From contig LRSR01004605.1 in the NCBI GenBank assembly GCA_001579985.1, positions 1 to 42,588 of the forward strand: DNA of 42,588 nt, in the 5' to 3' direction. A model generated the notes under the pieces. It did not search any database and was not told the DNA's origin. It saw only the letters and a list, made by a program, of their open reading frames with translations. This DNA is from Hypsibius dujardini (Eukaryota > Tardigrada > Eutardigrada > Parachela > Hypsibiidae). Made by a program: the position numbers and the translations under genes. Shown here one piece after another: positions 11,016 to 22,350 of this stretch (positions are counted from its first letter, which is position 1; each line of letters starts with the position of its first letter).

Positions 11016-12170
11016 TCAACATGATATTGGAGAAAATAAAGCGGCCACATTTTTTTGGAGGGGCGGATCCTTAATAAGATGGGGCAGAGGCGTGACTTGC
11101 ACGTTTCCAAGGGTCTTAACCACCCGTTTTAGCACAGGGGCCTAGAGGGCAAGGAAGCAAAGAGGTTTGTTGTAGCAACACTGGCGGTTTAATGCCTGGC
11201 TTGCGATCTCTCTGATACATGCCAGACCTTCCGCGTGATTCAATCTCATCGCCATTAGTCTCGCCCGTCTGTGCCTTCAACATTCGCCAGAGCAGCCGAC
11301 TTATCGATGCGCCCTCCATCATCCGTGGTTGCTCGAGCCCGCCGTTTTGCGTTGTGCTTCCATTTGTGCCGATAGATTTGACCGAAGACAATGATAATGA
11401 CAAAAGCGGCCTCTCTGGTTATCAGTTCTGTATGAAGGAATTCCGGTAGGCACTGACCAGGTGCTCCACCGGAGAGAGTTGCGTTTGGTACATCAGGAAA
11501 GGCACTCTGTGCACGACTTCTTCAAATTTGACCAGACCCCTGATTTGCGGAAGCAACCGATCATCATCTGAAGAGTTAGTATTCATTAAAGCTGTTTTAT
11601 CTGTTTCTCCGCCTAAATACGTCTACGTTTTTTTTCCAGGTTTACCGATCGTTATCTGCCTGGTTTGACCGTAATTTGACTACGTATTCATAACTGTAAC
11701 TTTGGATGCATCGGAATTTTTTTGTCTGTGACTGGCGCATTGTGGATCGATTCCGAAGCAGCTGGATGACTCCGTCTTCCGCCACATGCTTGGCTTAGAT
11801 CCTGAACCGACGAATGTGCGGTACGCCGACCGTCTGGCCGGCAATTGGATCAGTCAGGTGCGGGATTGCGAGCGAGAGTCTGACTTTCTGCCGGCTATCG
11901 ATGGGCAGATAGAATGGCTGTCGGCATTTGAGCAAGTTCGATATCTCGTACGCAGGAATATCCATTTTAACTAAGCATTTTGTAATGTAAATAAATAAAC
12001 CTTCATTTCAAGGCGTGGAAGTGGAATCAGCTGGACAAAGAAGAAACTATTGCCTGAATTGCTCGCACTTACCTCTACAACGCCCGGTCCGGTAACTTGA
12101 ATCTGATCGAAGAAGGATTTGATCAGTACGGCGCTATACAGGCATGTGCCCGCTATCTTGATGCCAATCA
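11016..12170 (-). CDS. Putative protein-coding gene, unidentified (partial model)
   Basis: I do not recognise this protein. The best-supported exons are: about 12073-12165, an open frame containing SAVLIKSFFDQIQVTGPG and ending at a GTAAGT donor; 11458-11567, after CTCTTCAG, reading DDRLLPQIRGLVKFEE then LMYQTQLSPVEHL, ending at GTCAGT; and 11016-11141, after a strong CTTTGCTTCCTTGCCCTCTAG acceptor, reading APVLKRVVKTLGNVQV to a TGA. The last two join in phase 0. An exon between 11760 and 11960 is needed but is ambiguous, since both strands are open there. The frame reading SSRARTLLRENFESR (about 12790-12870) could be an upstream exon, but I could not splice it in. No domain assigned. Confidence 0.35.
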
Positions 12171-12358
12171 CCAATCAGATAGGCAACCTCACAGACTGAC
12201 CGACATACTTTCAAAGAGGAAAGAGCACACTGTCAAAGTCAGACAGGAAGCCAGGCAGACAGACGACAAATAGACAGACAGAAAAACAGACAGACAGACC
12301 GATAGAAAACAGACAGGTAGACAATCAGTAATGTGCTTCCAGTTCGGATTTTTTGCAG

Positions 12359-12830
12359 AAAATTGCGGATACGTCTGTTTGGAGTTTTCTTTGGGATTAC
12401 ATCTACCGAGTAGTGATAACTGGTCCGCAATTCCTGAAAGAAAGAACGACCCTACCCTTAGTGGTGTACGTCAGCGAATTGCGTTCGGTAATTTCCGCCA
12501 GTTTATAGAGTCAGGCGACCCATAACTGTTACAGCTGACTTTTCGATTCATCGTTGGGTTTGCCAATATTCCGCTGCAAAAAAAGTTCAGGTGAAAATTC
12601 TTATCATAGTATTAAATTGCCGATTGATTGATTTGATAAATGGGTTTGATTCAGCCGTATCTTTGGCTGTATTGTGCCGCGGTTCACCCAGTCTAATCAT
12701 TCTTAGTTTTTAGGTCACATTCCAAACATCGGGAATTCACCGACTGCCAGCTGTGAAGTCGTGTACACCTTCAATTACCTTGAGAAAATTGTACGAGAAT
12801 GGCGGCCCGGGATTCGAAGTTTTCGCGTAA
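12359..12830 (+). pseudogene. Coding-like fragment with faint HECT C-lobe resemblance
   Basis: Three plus-strand segments bounded by plausible splice sites: 12359-12487, 12535-12590 and 12714-12830, ending at TAA. The second reads LTFRFIVGFANIPL, similar in pattern to the RFVTGSSRIPLGGF block of HECT ubiquitin ligases. The third reads IHRLPAVKSC, similar in pattern to the LPTASTC active-site block. The frames of the second and third segments do not agree; a run of seven A at about 12578-12584 is where a one-base length change would restore agreement. No N-lobe was found upstream. It may be a decayed fragment, a sequencing error in a homopolymer, or a false reading, because the minus strand is also open here. 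Confidence 0.22.
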
Positions 12831-13059
12831 CAGGGTGCGGGCTCTGGATGAGGAAAGCAACAGTTTCACCATAGCTTAATTCTCGCCTTAAAAACTGCAG
12901 TAGTGCGAAGTTCTAATCTCGTCATGCCGGGACGTAAGTTTTGGTCTTTTTGGTTTTTAGTTTTTCTTGTAGTCCTGTTTATTTTACCGAGCACTGGCGG
13001 ATTTCTTGCCTAGATATGTTTCTTGAAATATTTCTTCAGAAGCAAATATACAGCCGTGC

Positions 13060-13200
13060 AGACACACTGACAGATAAGGAGACAAGAAGAGATAGACGGA
13101 CAGACAGATAAGGAGACAAGAAGAGATAGACGGACAGACAGGCAGCCTAACAGAGAGTCATACAGACAGACATATGGATAGACAGACACACGGATAGCAG
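13060..13200. repeat. (CAGA)n microsatellite with a 34-bp direct duplication
   Basis: CAGACAGATAAGGAGACAAG followed by AAGAGATAGACGGA occurs twice in a row, followed by CAGACAGA-type units. No gene seen in 12900-13300. Confidence 0.75.
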
Positions 13201-13313
13201 CCACATGCAGAAAAGGCGAATTGATCTTTAGCCGCACAGTTCGTTCATACTCTTATAGTATTTTAACAACAAACCACAAGTGAACGGCAGTGATCCTTCA
13301 GATATAAAGAAAA

Positions 13314-13532
13314 CTAATCTACCAAAAGAGAGTTAGAAAAATCAGAATCGGTCATTTCGGTCGGGGCGATGGTCGTCGTCTCTGAGGATGACGGATAAGG
13401 TACGATCTGTGAAACAGATGAACTCGGGTGATGCTGCTGCGGCGGCGAAGTGGACTGATTCGACGAATGCGGGTGGTGTTGCTGTTGCTGTTGCTTCGAC
13501 AACCGTTGATCCGGACTGTCCGTCGACTCGGA
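13314..13532 (-). CDS. Q/H/S-rich low-complexity ORF, possible last exon of an unidentified gene
   Basis: An ATG-started frame beginning MSESTDSPDQRLSKQQQQQ, then HHPHSSNQSTSPP, ending at TAG; 72 aa. The same frame is open upstream to about 13811 and reads RRRLLEQLERLLDLDEANMI, a likely amphipathic helix, but the two parts are separated by one in-frame TGA at about 13538. Upstream, a run of eight G (about 13632-13639) could hide a frameshift. A 131-aa frame on the plus strand overlaps it but looks like a shadow of the CAG-rich sequence. Function unknown. Confidence 0.35.
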   Translation of the reverse strand, partial: SESTDSPDQRLSKQQQQQHHPHSSNQSTSPPQQHHPSSSVSQIVPYPSSSETTTIAPTEMTDSDFSNSLLVD

Positions 13533-13803
13533 CATCTTTCAGCAGACAATCTGCAGCATCTGGTCCAAAATCATATTCGCCTCATCCAGGTCCAGTAAAC
13601 GTTCCAGTTGTTCCAGTAAACGCCGCCGCCCCATCCCCCCCCTCGGTCGAAGCTGTCCAAATGATTTCTTCTGGCGTCCTGTTGATCGTGGTGGTCCATC
13701 ATCTCGAAAGGGCTCCGAACTGCGGGGTATTCCACGTTGAAGGACCACTGGACGGAGGGCGGTACGGAGAAGTTGGGGGGTAGCTGCAGTCACCGGTCTG
13801 TAA

Positions 13804-13954
13804 GGCGCCATTCACATATTACGTAATCAGAGAAGGGTAGGTGAGTGGTCTGGACCCTTTATTACTCACCAGTAAAATAGGCCCCGCGGTCAATCTATCA
13901 ATAGGTGTGGTCGAAAAAGGCCATTTTTTGATTACGTAATATGTGCATGGCGCC
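13804..13954. mobile_element. PIF/Harbinger-like MITE with TAA target duplication
   Basis: 151-bp element with terminal inverted repeats GGCGCCATTCACATATTACG plus TAATCA on the left and the reverse complement on the right, one mismatch over 26 bp. It is flanked by TAA on both sides (13801-13803 and 13955-13957), the 3-bp TWA-type duplication of PIF/Harbinger. Non-coding. Confidence 0.82.
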
Positions 13955-13957
13955 TAA

Positions 13958-14421
13958 GAGTATGGAGGGAAACGTGATTAGGCTTCCAGGGAACGGACGC
14001 AACGACAGACAGTCGGCACTGGCAGGCAATCCAATTATTTACAATCTTTAGCGAAATACTTTATAAAGAAAGTGGTAAAAATCCTGGTACTCGTACGATT
14101 ATGAGATAGCGGTACTGTATTAAACCGGGTAACTCAAACTGCACCAAGAAGCAGATGGAGGCGTGGCAATGAAATTTGTAGGCGGGCTCACGCCGTAAGT
14201 GGAAGTTTGATAAACAAACCTCTGAATATTTTTTACTTGTGGTGTTCGTTGATGACTCTCATCTGCTTTGCTCTCACTCCTGAAATTCTGGATTTCGATT
14301 AATATCGTTTCGCTGTATCGGCTTCGTCCCCGATCTTCTCGCATACAAGTCGTAGTTTTCGTTAGATCAAACCAAAAAGCGGTGACGTGGAGTGGCATCA
14401 CTTACTACCAGTATCGGCAGC
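13958..14421. other. Intergenic, 5' flank of SEC13
   Basis: No exon supported; presumed promoter and 5' untranslated region of SEC13. Confidence 0.4.
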
Positions 14422-16814
14422 ATGGTAAATTTTCCATTCCATAATATTTCATTGTTTGCTATTTAAACAATATCTTCACAGGCACTCGCCCACACCCAGA
14501 ATCCGGCAATCCAAGTCCTGGGACGGATCAACTCCGGCCATCAAGATCTCGTAGTAAGCTATGCTATTCAATCCATCAATCAATCGATAGACTCTTCAAA
14601 TCTCACGCGATCTGTTTTTTGTGAATGTAAATCAATCAACCGAGCAACGTGTTCATTGTTAAGTGCCTATTTCAGTCTCCTTCTTGGGGAATGGAATAGT
14701 GTTGGCATGGTTCGGTTGCAACCGCGTAGTAAATTTTGCAATCAATCAATCAATCAATCACCCACAGTAATATACTGCAACCGAACCGTGCCAACACCCG
14801 CACCCTCCCCCCCCCGGCACAGAAGTCCCCCTAATATCTAGATGGTGATCGCAAATCTCTTCGGATTTGAACTTTCTTGATCGTCGAAATTTTGGAAAAT
14901 AAAGATGCACATTTTGTTTTTAAAAGTTTGCATTTTGTCGATTAATTAACACTATTTTGGGCCCTGATTTATGGTTATTTAAGCCTTGTCCTGCTTGCAG
15001 CACGATGTGAAGTTCGATCATTTCGGAACGTCCCTAGCGACCTGCTCCTCAGATCATTTGATTAAAATATTTCAAGTTACCAAGGATGAAGGCGGTGCTC
15101 CAACATTTACTCATACAGCTGATCTAAAAGGGTAAGGCATTGCTGCAGGACGATCGACCAATTGTTTGCACTGATCTGATATAGCTGGCTGAGAAACTTG
15201 TTACGGTTCGCCAGGTGTTGATTGATTTAGTGTAGTACATGCAAAATGGAAGAGCATTGATTGATACTTTGGCCAGTCAAGTGCAGTGTTTCGGTTTGAT
15301 CAATCAATCAACCTCTTGTCTATCAGTGTGCACGTTAATCAGTCAACCAATCAATTGACCATTTACTCCCCAACCTGGCAATGTTAGGAGTGTTTTTGGC
15401 ATCAAATCAATCAAGCTTTGCCCATACTACAGGCGAACGGTGGTAAGTTTCTCCGCCAGCTGTAGGATAAGTTTGGTCCGCCTTTGCCTCACGTGCTCCG
15501 TGGTTGATTGATTGATGACTCTGTTGCAATTACAGTTTGTGAATAGCTTCTTAAACGTACGAAATTTTTATGCGACACTAATACATCATTATGTCTTTAA
15601 CTGCTTGGCATCGTATTTTATTTTCAGTCACGACGATGCTGTGTGGCAAGTCAGCTGGGCATTCCCGTTGCACGGCACCGTGCTGGCGTCCTGTGGCTAC
15701 GATAAGAAAGTCATCGTCTGGCGACAGGAAGGCAATCAGTGGATGGTCCTCTATGAATACCTCAACGATTGTCCAGGTGAGTGTCTTCCAGCTCCTTGTT
15801 TCTTCCTACCTCGTGTCAGGCAACATTGAACCGGTTCTTTTCAGTTAATTGTGTGGCCTTTGCGCCCTTTGATCTTGGTCGTCTAATGCTTGCGTGCGGA
15901 GCGAGTGACGGCACAATTATCATCCTAGCCTCTCGAGGTACTGTGACAATACCGTCGCGCTATCATTAGAGCCTGGAAAGAAGAACGGGATTTTTTCATA
16001 GATGACGGCTCTTGGGGTGTGACTAAAATTCCGAATGCTCACGCGGTACGTTGCCGAATTCGCTATCATCACGGAACCCTGTAACTGTAATTCCTTTCTA
16101 TTGTTCAAAGACGCTAACAGCTTTTTTATGCAGCTGGGCGTTATGGCAGTCAGCTGGGGAGATCCGTTCTTCATGCCGGTCAATGGAAAGCGCGGTGAAA
16201 CAACCACCGCCCGTTTGGCCACTGGCGGCTGCGATAACTGTGTGAAGATCTGGCGGTATGTTCATAATTCAGCTTGACCGGTTGTTAATTCGATTGACAT
16301 GGATTTGTTTCAGGGAGAACGGTGAAAACGGGCCTTGGTTGGAGGAGAACCGCTTAGATGGTCACAGCGATTGGGTTCGCGACGTGGCCTGGCGGATCAA
16401 TCGGTTGTTTGAGCATACCACAGTCGTTAGCGCGTCACAAGATCGCCGCGTCCTCATCTGGCGGCATGACGGACACACCGGCTGGGTCCGGGATACGCTC
16501 AAGACATTCGATGACGTTCCGTGGACTTTGAGTTTCAGTCCCACTGGCAGCTCTTTAGGTGTCTTCTGGGGCACGAATTCGGTAATCTGTTTGATTTATC
16601 GGATAAATGGAGGAGTCACACGATTGTCGGGAACCTCACCGTCAAATGAATTGTGACTAAATGATGAGTTTATTTTCAGATGACCATTTTCCGCGAATCC
16701 AATGGTCAATGGACAGCAATCACCGAAACTCCATCCGATGAGGACTCTGAGGCGGCAGTTGATCAAGAGGGAAAGACATCGGACGGCAGACGCAGCTACA
16801 ACGACCAACAATAG
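14422..16814 (+). CDS. SEC13: SEC13, COPII / nuclear pore WD40 protein
   Basis: Beta-propeller subunit of the COPII outer coat, also part of the nuclear pore Y-complex and, in animals, of GATOR2. Nine exons: 14422-14424, 14482-14553, 15001-15131, 15628-15776, 15845-15937, 16002-16045, 16134-16255, 16314-16581, 16680-16814; 338 aa, all phases agree. Family blocks in order: SGHQDLVHDV, LATCSSDHLIKIF, AVWQVSWAFPLHG, LASCGYDKKVIVWR, LACGASDGTIIIL, LATGGCDNCVKIW, HSDWVRDVAW, SASQDRRVLIW. The acidic tail ends SYNDQQ. The first coding exon is only the ATG, immediately followed by the donor GTAAAT; this start was chosen because exon 2 is in frame, begins right after a good acceptor and has no Met before the first blade. 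The N-terminus is about 10 residues longer than in human SEC13. Confidence 0.93.
14699..14797. repeat. 22-bp inverted repeat in SEC13 intron 2
   Basis: Arms GTGTTGGCATGGTTCGGTTG plus CA (14699-14720) and its complement at 14776-14797, one mismatch, around a short ATCA microsatellite. Could be a small MITE, but no target duplication is evident. Confidence 0.7.
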
Positions 16815-17124
16815 AGTCGCTCTGAAAGCGCCATTCTGTCTCGCATCTTTTTTTAAACTGCTGAAACTTTTTATCCTTTATTTGACTCGTTGATGTCCAT
16901 CCATTCGACTGGCCTGTCTCTAGAGCTCTCTTGGGAGTCAGGACGGCCTTGACGTAGTGCAGTGCAAATAATACGTAATTTAATTCTGTCTTGCCCAAAC
17001 CGATGCAAAGGCACGCCAACAAAAAATCACAAAAAGGATAAAAAATTGAAAATGATAAAAAACAAATAGCTGGACCGAGAGGCACGAAGGAATCTCGAAA
17101 GTCGAGGAGTAGGAGACGGTCAGC
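16815..17124. other. Intergenic between convergent SEC13 and the GTSE1-like gene
   Basis: About 310 bp without an exon I can support; holds the 3' untranslated regions of both genes. Confidence 0.4.
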
Positions 17125-20100
17125 TTACAGGTCAATCAAGAGATTTTCACTGTTACTGTTGATGCTTCCGCTGCAGGAGAGCAAGAGAGCGCTGCTTGAC
17201 GGTTCGGAGTTGTTGTCGGTATCGTCACCGAGGTCAATCAGCTGCAAAAAAATACAAAAACAACCAGTTGCAGTGTAAGATTAACCGGATAAATCAACTT
17301 GGACATAATTAACAAAGCGGTCACTGTGTTGTTTAAAAAGTGGCGAGTGGTCTGCGCGTCTTGTGCAGGTGGCACGGCATGTGTGGTCGATTTGTCCCGA
17401 GTGAACCGGTTTCTAAAGCGGCAGGTCCCATCTTGAGAGCGACGAGATTGTTTAGAAAGACGGGGAATGAATGAGCATGACTTGAGGGGTGAATACATGC
17501 CCTATGGGGGACTAGTTCGCTACGTAAAGTCATGCATAGTATAGTTGACGGTCTGTCTGTCTATATATTCGTCTGTCTGTCTCTTTGTCGACCTTTTGAA
17601 TCTGCCTGTATATTCCCGCCTTGGGAAGGTCGAATGGCTTAAGACAATCAACAAATGCCGAAAGGCAACCAAGTCTTTTTGCGTGCCTATCTCCATTAAT
17701 GTCAGTCTGTCTGCCTCGGATCTTTGGGTATGCTAGACTCAATGACTGACTACGTTACGGTCATGTCTGAATTCGAAATAACATCCCTTTAGCTATCTAC
17801 TCGTGTGGGATACCAAGAACTTGCAACAACCCGAAATGGCAATTTCTTGCAGCTCCGCATTCCAAACGCCGGAAATACTTGCCGTTCCAGCCGACCAGGC
17901 ATCGAAGTACGTATAGCCAACCAGTGATGGTTATGTACACCACTAAACCAACAGCACACTACAAATCTAACGGAACCCACCTTGGCACTATACACAAAGG
18001 CCGTGGCGGCAGCGGCGGCACTCTGCTGTCGATGAGGCAAATTCTCCGACAGTGCCTTTTGCGTCATGGTATGCCGTCGCAGCGCTGGCAACGGAGTAAC
18101 GGGTTTCTTGGCCGTCACGACATTGCCAACCGAATCCAGCATCATGGTGGGCGCCAACGACAGTGCCTGAGCCGCCGGAATGAAAGACAGACGACGCTTC
18201 ACCGCGGAGATCGTCGGAGCGGGAGTCAAGTGAACCTTCGGCGGAGAGGGTGTCTTTAGCATGCTGCGACTTGGTGGGGCAAGCTCCTCCAGAGTGGACT
18301 TTGGCGGGGAGACCTTTTTAGGGGTTGAAAGACGGGCCACTGACTGGGCCATCGCCGGTGGCAACAGGTAGCGATTGGGCGTGACGGCGCTGCTCTCGCC
18401 GGGCGCCAGTTTGCGTAGCACACCATTCTCAAAGATGTGATCAGCGAAGGCGAGCTTTCGATGATGGGTGTCCGGAGTTGACGGCGGGACTTTGGATGCT
18501 GACCGCGGTGGTTGGGGAATTCCGGTAGGAGCTGAAGGTGGTGCTGGGCGTGAGGTTGCGGCCTTGCCGCCGACAGCGTGGCTGGCTCGCAAGGGCAGTC
18601 GCTGAGTTGAGGCACGATTGTCGTTCGCGACCGGTGCAATGGAAGGACGAGCTGGCACTTTTGGCATAGGTGGGAGGGAAATGTTAGGCCGCGTCATTGT
18701 GGGTGCAACTCTATGAACGGAAGTAGCACAGATGTAATAATGAAAGAGCAGATAGCGAGATTAAAAGTGACATGTCTGTTGTCTGATTATTTTAGGTCCG
18801 TAAATAAACATTGCTTGTTTTCGATGTTGCAGTTAACGCCCTCTCAATCCTCAAAAGAACACGAACTACAGCGTCAATAAATCACCCTAAATCAATTTAC
18901 CGCGTCATTTTCGGCATCTCCTGCGGCAGACGAACTGAAGCAGTAGCAGCAGTCGTTCGCTGACCAGACGGCTTCGAAAACGCCGTCAACACGCCAACAG
19001 GCAATTGTGGTTTCGCGGTGGTGGTCAATCCAGGTGGAACGGTCAGCAACGACGCAGTCGCGCCAACTCGTTGGGTTGCTGCCGACAAACCACGCGTGGT
19101 GGTGGGGAGAGTCTTCGAGGCTAACGTGGACAGATCCCCCGGCTTGACCGACACTTCCTCGCGTGTAGAAGCGACAGTAACTGTCGTACTCGTTGTCGTC
19201 GGGAGCCTCAACGTAGGCGTCGACAATTTGAACGCCCCGGCTGCAGTGGGCCTCGCAACGAAACTATAGCGTGGGCGCGGTAGGCTGGATGGACGTGATG
19301 GAGATGATTGTTCACGCGCTGCTGATGTTATAAGCGTCTGTTGTTGATGCTGCTGCTGCTGCTGTGCTTCAGGGCTCGCATCGAAGGACAATCGACAGGG
19401 CATCACAAACTGCAAGAAAAAATGCCATTTGTTAGAAAGATAAGTAGGTTGAGAGTGAGAGAGACAAGTTCGTTAACGGCTGATCGTCGTTTTATGTCGT
19501 GTCTGCGGTCGACCCAGCCGATTTGCTTTCGTTTTTAAACGGTAGTTATTACAAGGTATCAAGCGGTTTTTCGGTCAATCAGCAGCGGCAGGCCACTTTT
19601 ATGGAGATAATGGTATTGTTGGCGAATATCTTCGATCTGGCACGGCGGAACACATTTTAAGCAAATGCTTCCTTATTCAATCACATTCGAATGACGCCCT
19701 GTAAACACAGACAGAGACCGACAGGCAAACAGCGTATCCAAAAAACGACTCCGTAACTCCAGAACTTGCAATTGGAGAAATCAATCTCTTCGAAAATGCC
19801 AGAGACAGACTCACTGACATAATCCCTGCATGCTTTTAGGATTCCACTACGGTAAACCAGTAACGGACGGACAGATGAAGCAGATAGACAGACACGCGGA
19901 TGTATCTTCAATTATAGTAAACTTCAACCGTAAAAACGCCGACTTCTGGAAAGAGGTTAAGAGAAGAGCTCATTAACTAGCCAGGCCCATGTTTTTTTTC
20001 ATCAAACGACACGACAGTTTGCTTTCTTCACTAAATGGTCGTTAATAAGGTGAAGTGATTTTTTGGTCAATCAACGGCACGGCGTGTGCGCGTCTTGTTG

Positions 20101-22350
20101 GCATTGTGCGGCACTCGCCATATGGCTGCAAGTGTACCTCTTGAACTGCAAAATGGCCTAGATATGTCAGATCGGCGGTTGTTTAGACGGACAGAGAAAG
20201 CCGACCACATGCCGGTGATGATGAGTTTCGAACGGAATGATCTCACTTAATAAGCAGTTAAATATTGATATCCACTCTCCATGAGGCTAATTTTGATAAA
20301 TTATACGTAATGTAACGCACACTTGTCTTCATATCGGATTGAACGGATGTCGTTACAAAACTGGAAAATGATAGACCAACAGTGGGACAGTAGGGAAACC
20401 AGGAAGACCAGCAAGAAGGTAGACCAGTGTATTTACAGGTAGACATTCAGTCAAAACAAGAATCAGGCAACATATTCCTGTGTGTATACAAGAAACGGAA
20501 CGGCTAAGTATGCGACAGAAACAGTAAGACAAACGGACGGCAAAAAAAAATACAGTTTTCGTGAATGTCAAATAAGAACTTACTATCGGCGAGATTTCAC
20601 TGGCTGCAGGTATTAATCCATTGGTCATCACCGGAGTCGCAGTTACAGTCGGGGGACGTTGTTTATCTTGATATTTTCGGGCAGTTTCTCTTGCTCCTTC
20701 GAGGAGAAGTTTCTCCTGTTCCTGCGCTTTCCGTACTAAATCTTGCATCGATCCCGACATAAACGACTCCGGTCGTCTCCGCAAAAGCGAATTTGATCGG
20801 TTGAAGTTAGACGGCCGGATTGAAACGACAGGCGGTGTGACGCTGCCTTGCATGTCCAGCAGCTGCTCCTCCTCCGTGGAAACACCGTCGGCAAACGCCG
20901 AATCGCCTGACCCAGGCCGAGTGACCGGCAAATCTGGCCGGATCATTGAAAACAAGGCATCAAGGTCCTTGGTTCCGCTTCGTTCGCTGTTGAGCTTCAA
21001 TTGAGCGCGGGCGGCGTGCACTTTTTCGCGGAAGCTCATCGGGCTGTCGAGGAGTGTTTTGACTGGCGTATCCGTTTCCGCGTCAGACCTACAGAAATAA
21101 ACAAACGAAAAATACTGTAGTAAAAGTTAGCGAGCTACGTTATTCTAAATCATAATTATTAATTACATAATTATATAATTAAATATCAATCACATCTCCG
21201 AGTTCGTTATAACGAAGACTTACATTATAATTCGTCCGGCAACAATGATATAAGTACAAATTACGATAGCATCTTTAATATTTTTCACACAAACCAAGCT
21301 GGGAAGTCAAGTTGGAAAGCCGGAAAATAAAAGTGCAGTCGGTGACAACAATATCAGGCAACGGACAATCACGGTGCAGTCAAACGATGAGAACTTCAAA
21401 AATCAGACAACGGCAACGATGAGAACAGACAACAGTATCAACACATAATAACAAGGCACTAACGACGACAATCATTGCTGAGGACGACTAGCGCTGAGGG
21501 AAACGGCGTGAGATGATATCAGTTTTCACAGGACGATAATAAAATGCCGGTCACTCAATCAAGAAGAAATATCAATCGACTGAAAACCTTCTGGTGCAAT
21601 CACCACGGCAAACAATGAGCACAGCTTGCACTTACATTTCCGGGGTGCGAATTTCAAAATCGAATTTCTCATCAGACAGGCTCTCCAGATCGCCAGCACG
21701 ATGCGCCTTGACCAGCTCCCCCAGCGCCGGAGACTGCAGAATCGCTCCAACGCTCCCATCCAACTGCGACGAGGACGACTTCTCCGCAATATTTTCCATC
21801 TTCAAACAACTTCCATCCAACTGATCCGCCAAGGAATGCATCGCCAAACAGTTTGCTTCAATCATATTCCGTTCCGATGTTGACACAAGCGATTGTTGAT
21901 AATCTACACACACGCATACATTGTGGAGCTATTTATCTCTGTCTCCGACAAGCGCAGCGCGGCCCGTATGGCCGTCCACAAATAGAAAGCAGGCGGTGTT
22001 ACAGCGGTCGCGCAGTAAGAAATCAATCTGTTTCTAAAATAACCGCCTTATCCAATCATCGTCGGACACTTTTGACCAGCGCGCGCGCGCATAAACAGAG
22101 GTGCGCTTTAACTCACCTGTAATGGCCGTGGACTGACAGTGAGGGCCCTCATGTGTCACATTTGTGGCAGCGGCGACGACGGTAATAAAGTGATTGAGCG
22201 GCGGGGGAGTTGGAGAAGACGTCTTGATGTTGGTGATGGGGGAAACAACGGCGCTGCTGTTAACGACGACGTTATTAGTGAAGCTGATGAGATTCTCCTC
22301 GTCGAATCGAAGCAGATCCCCATATCCAACGGCGATGGTCGCCCACCGTC
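17125..22350 (-). CDS. Large low-complexity protein, GTSE1-like (5' exon not found)
   Basis: Six exons in consistent phase: 22117-22350, 21636-21903, 20584-21088, 18901-19409, 17981-18710, 17125-17241; 787 residues visible. Most of it is Ser/Thr/Pro/Ala-rich and probably disordered, with a Q-tract in the exon at 18901-19409 and many basic SP/TP sites. The N-terminal third has SDEKFDFEIRTPE, resembling the ADEKFDFDLS block of vertebrate GTSE1, then MSFREKVHAARAQLKL, a likely helix. The C-terminus has two acidic-cluster motifs, LIDLGDD and ENLLIDL, like the clathrin-binding LIDL boxes at the GTSE1 C-terminus. GTSE1 is a microtubule plus-end and clathrin-associated mitotic protein. The assignment rests on end motifs and overall composition, not on full-length similarity. 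The exon at 22117-22350 starts after an acceptor with phase 1, so a start exon further right is expected; alternatively translation starts at the Met in NMIEANCLAM. Confidence 0.6.

Noticed and set aside
13388-13783. 131-codon plus-strand frame rich in Ala and Val.
   Set aside because: Opposite strand of CAG/CAA-rich sequence; composition fits a shadow of the Q-rich frame, no domain.
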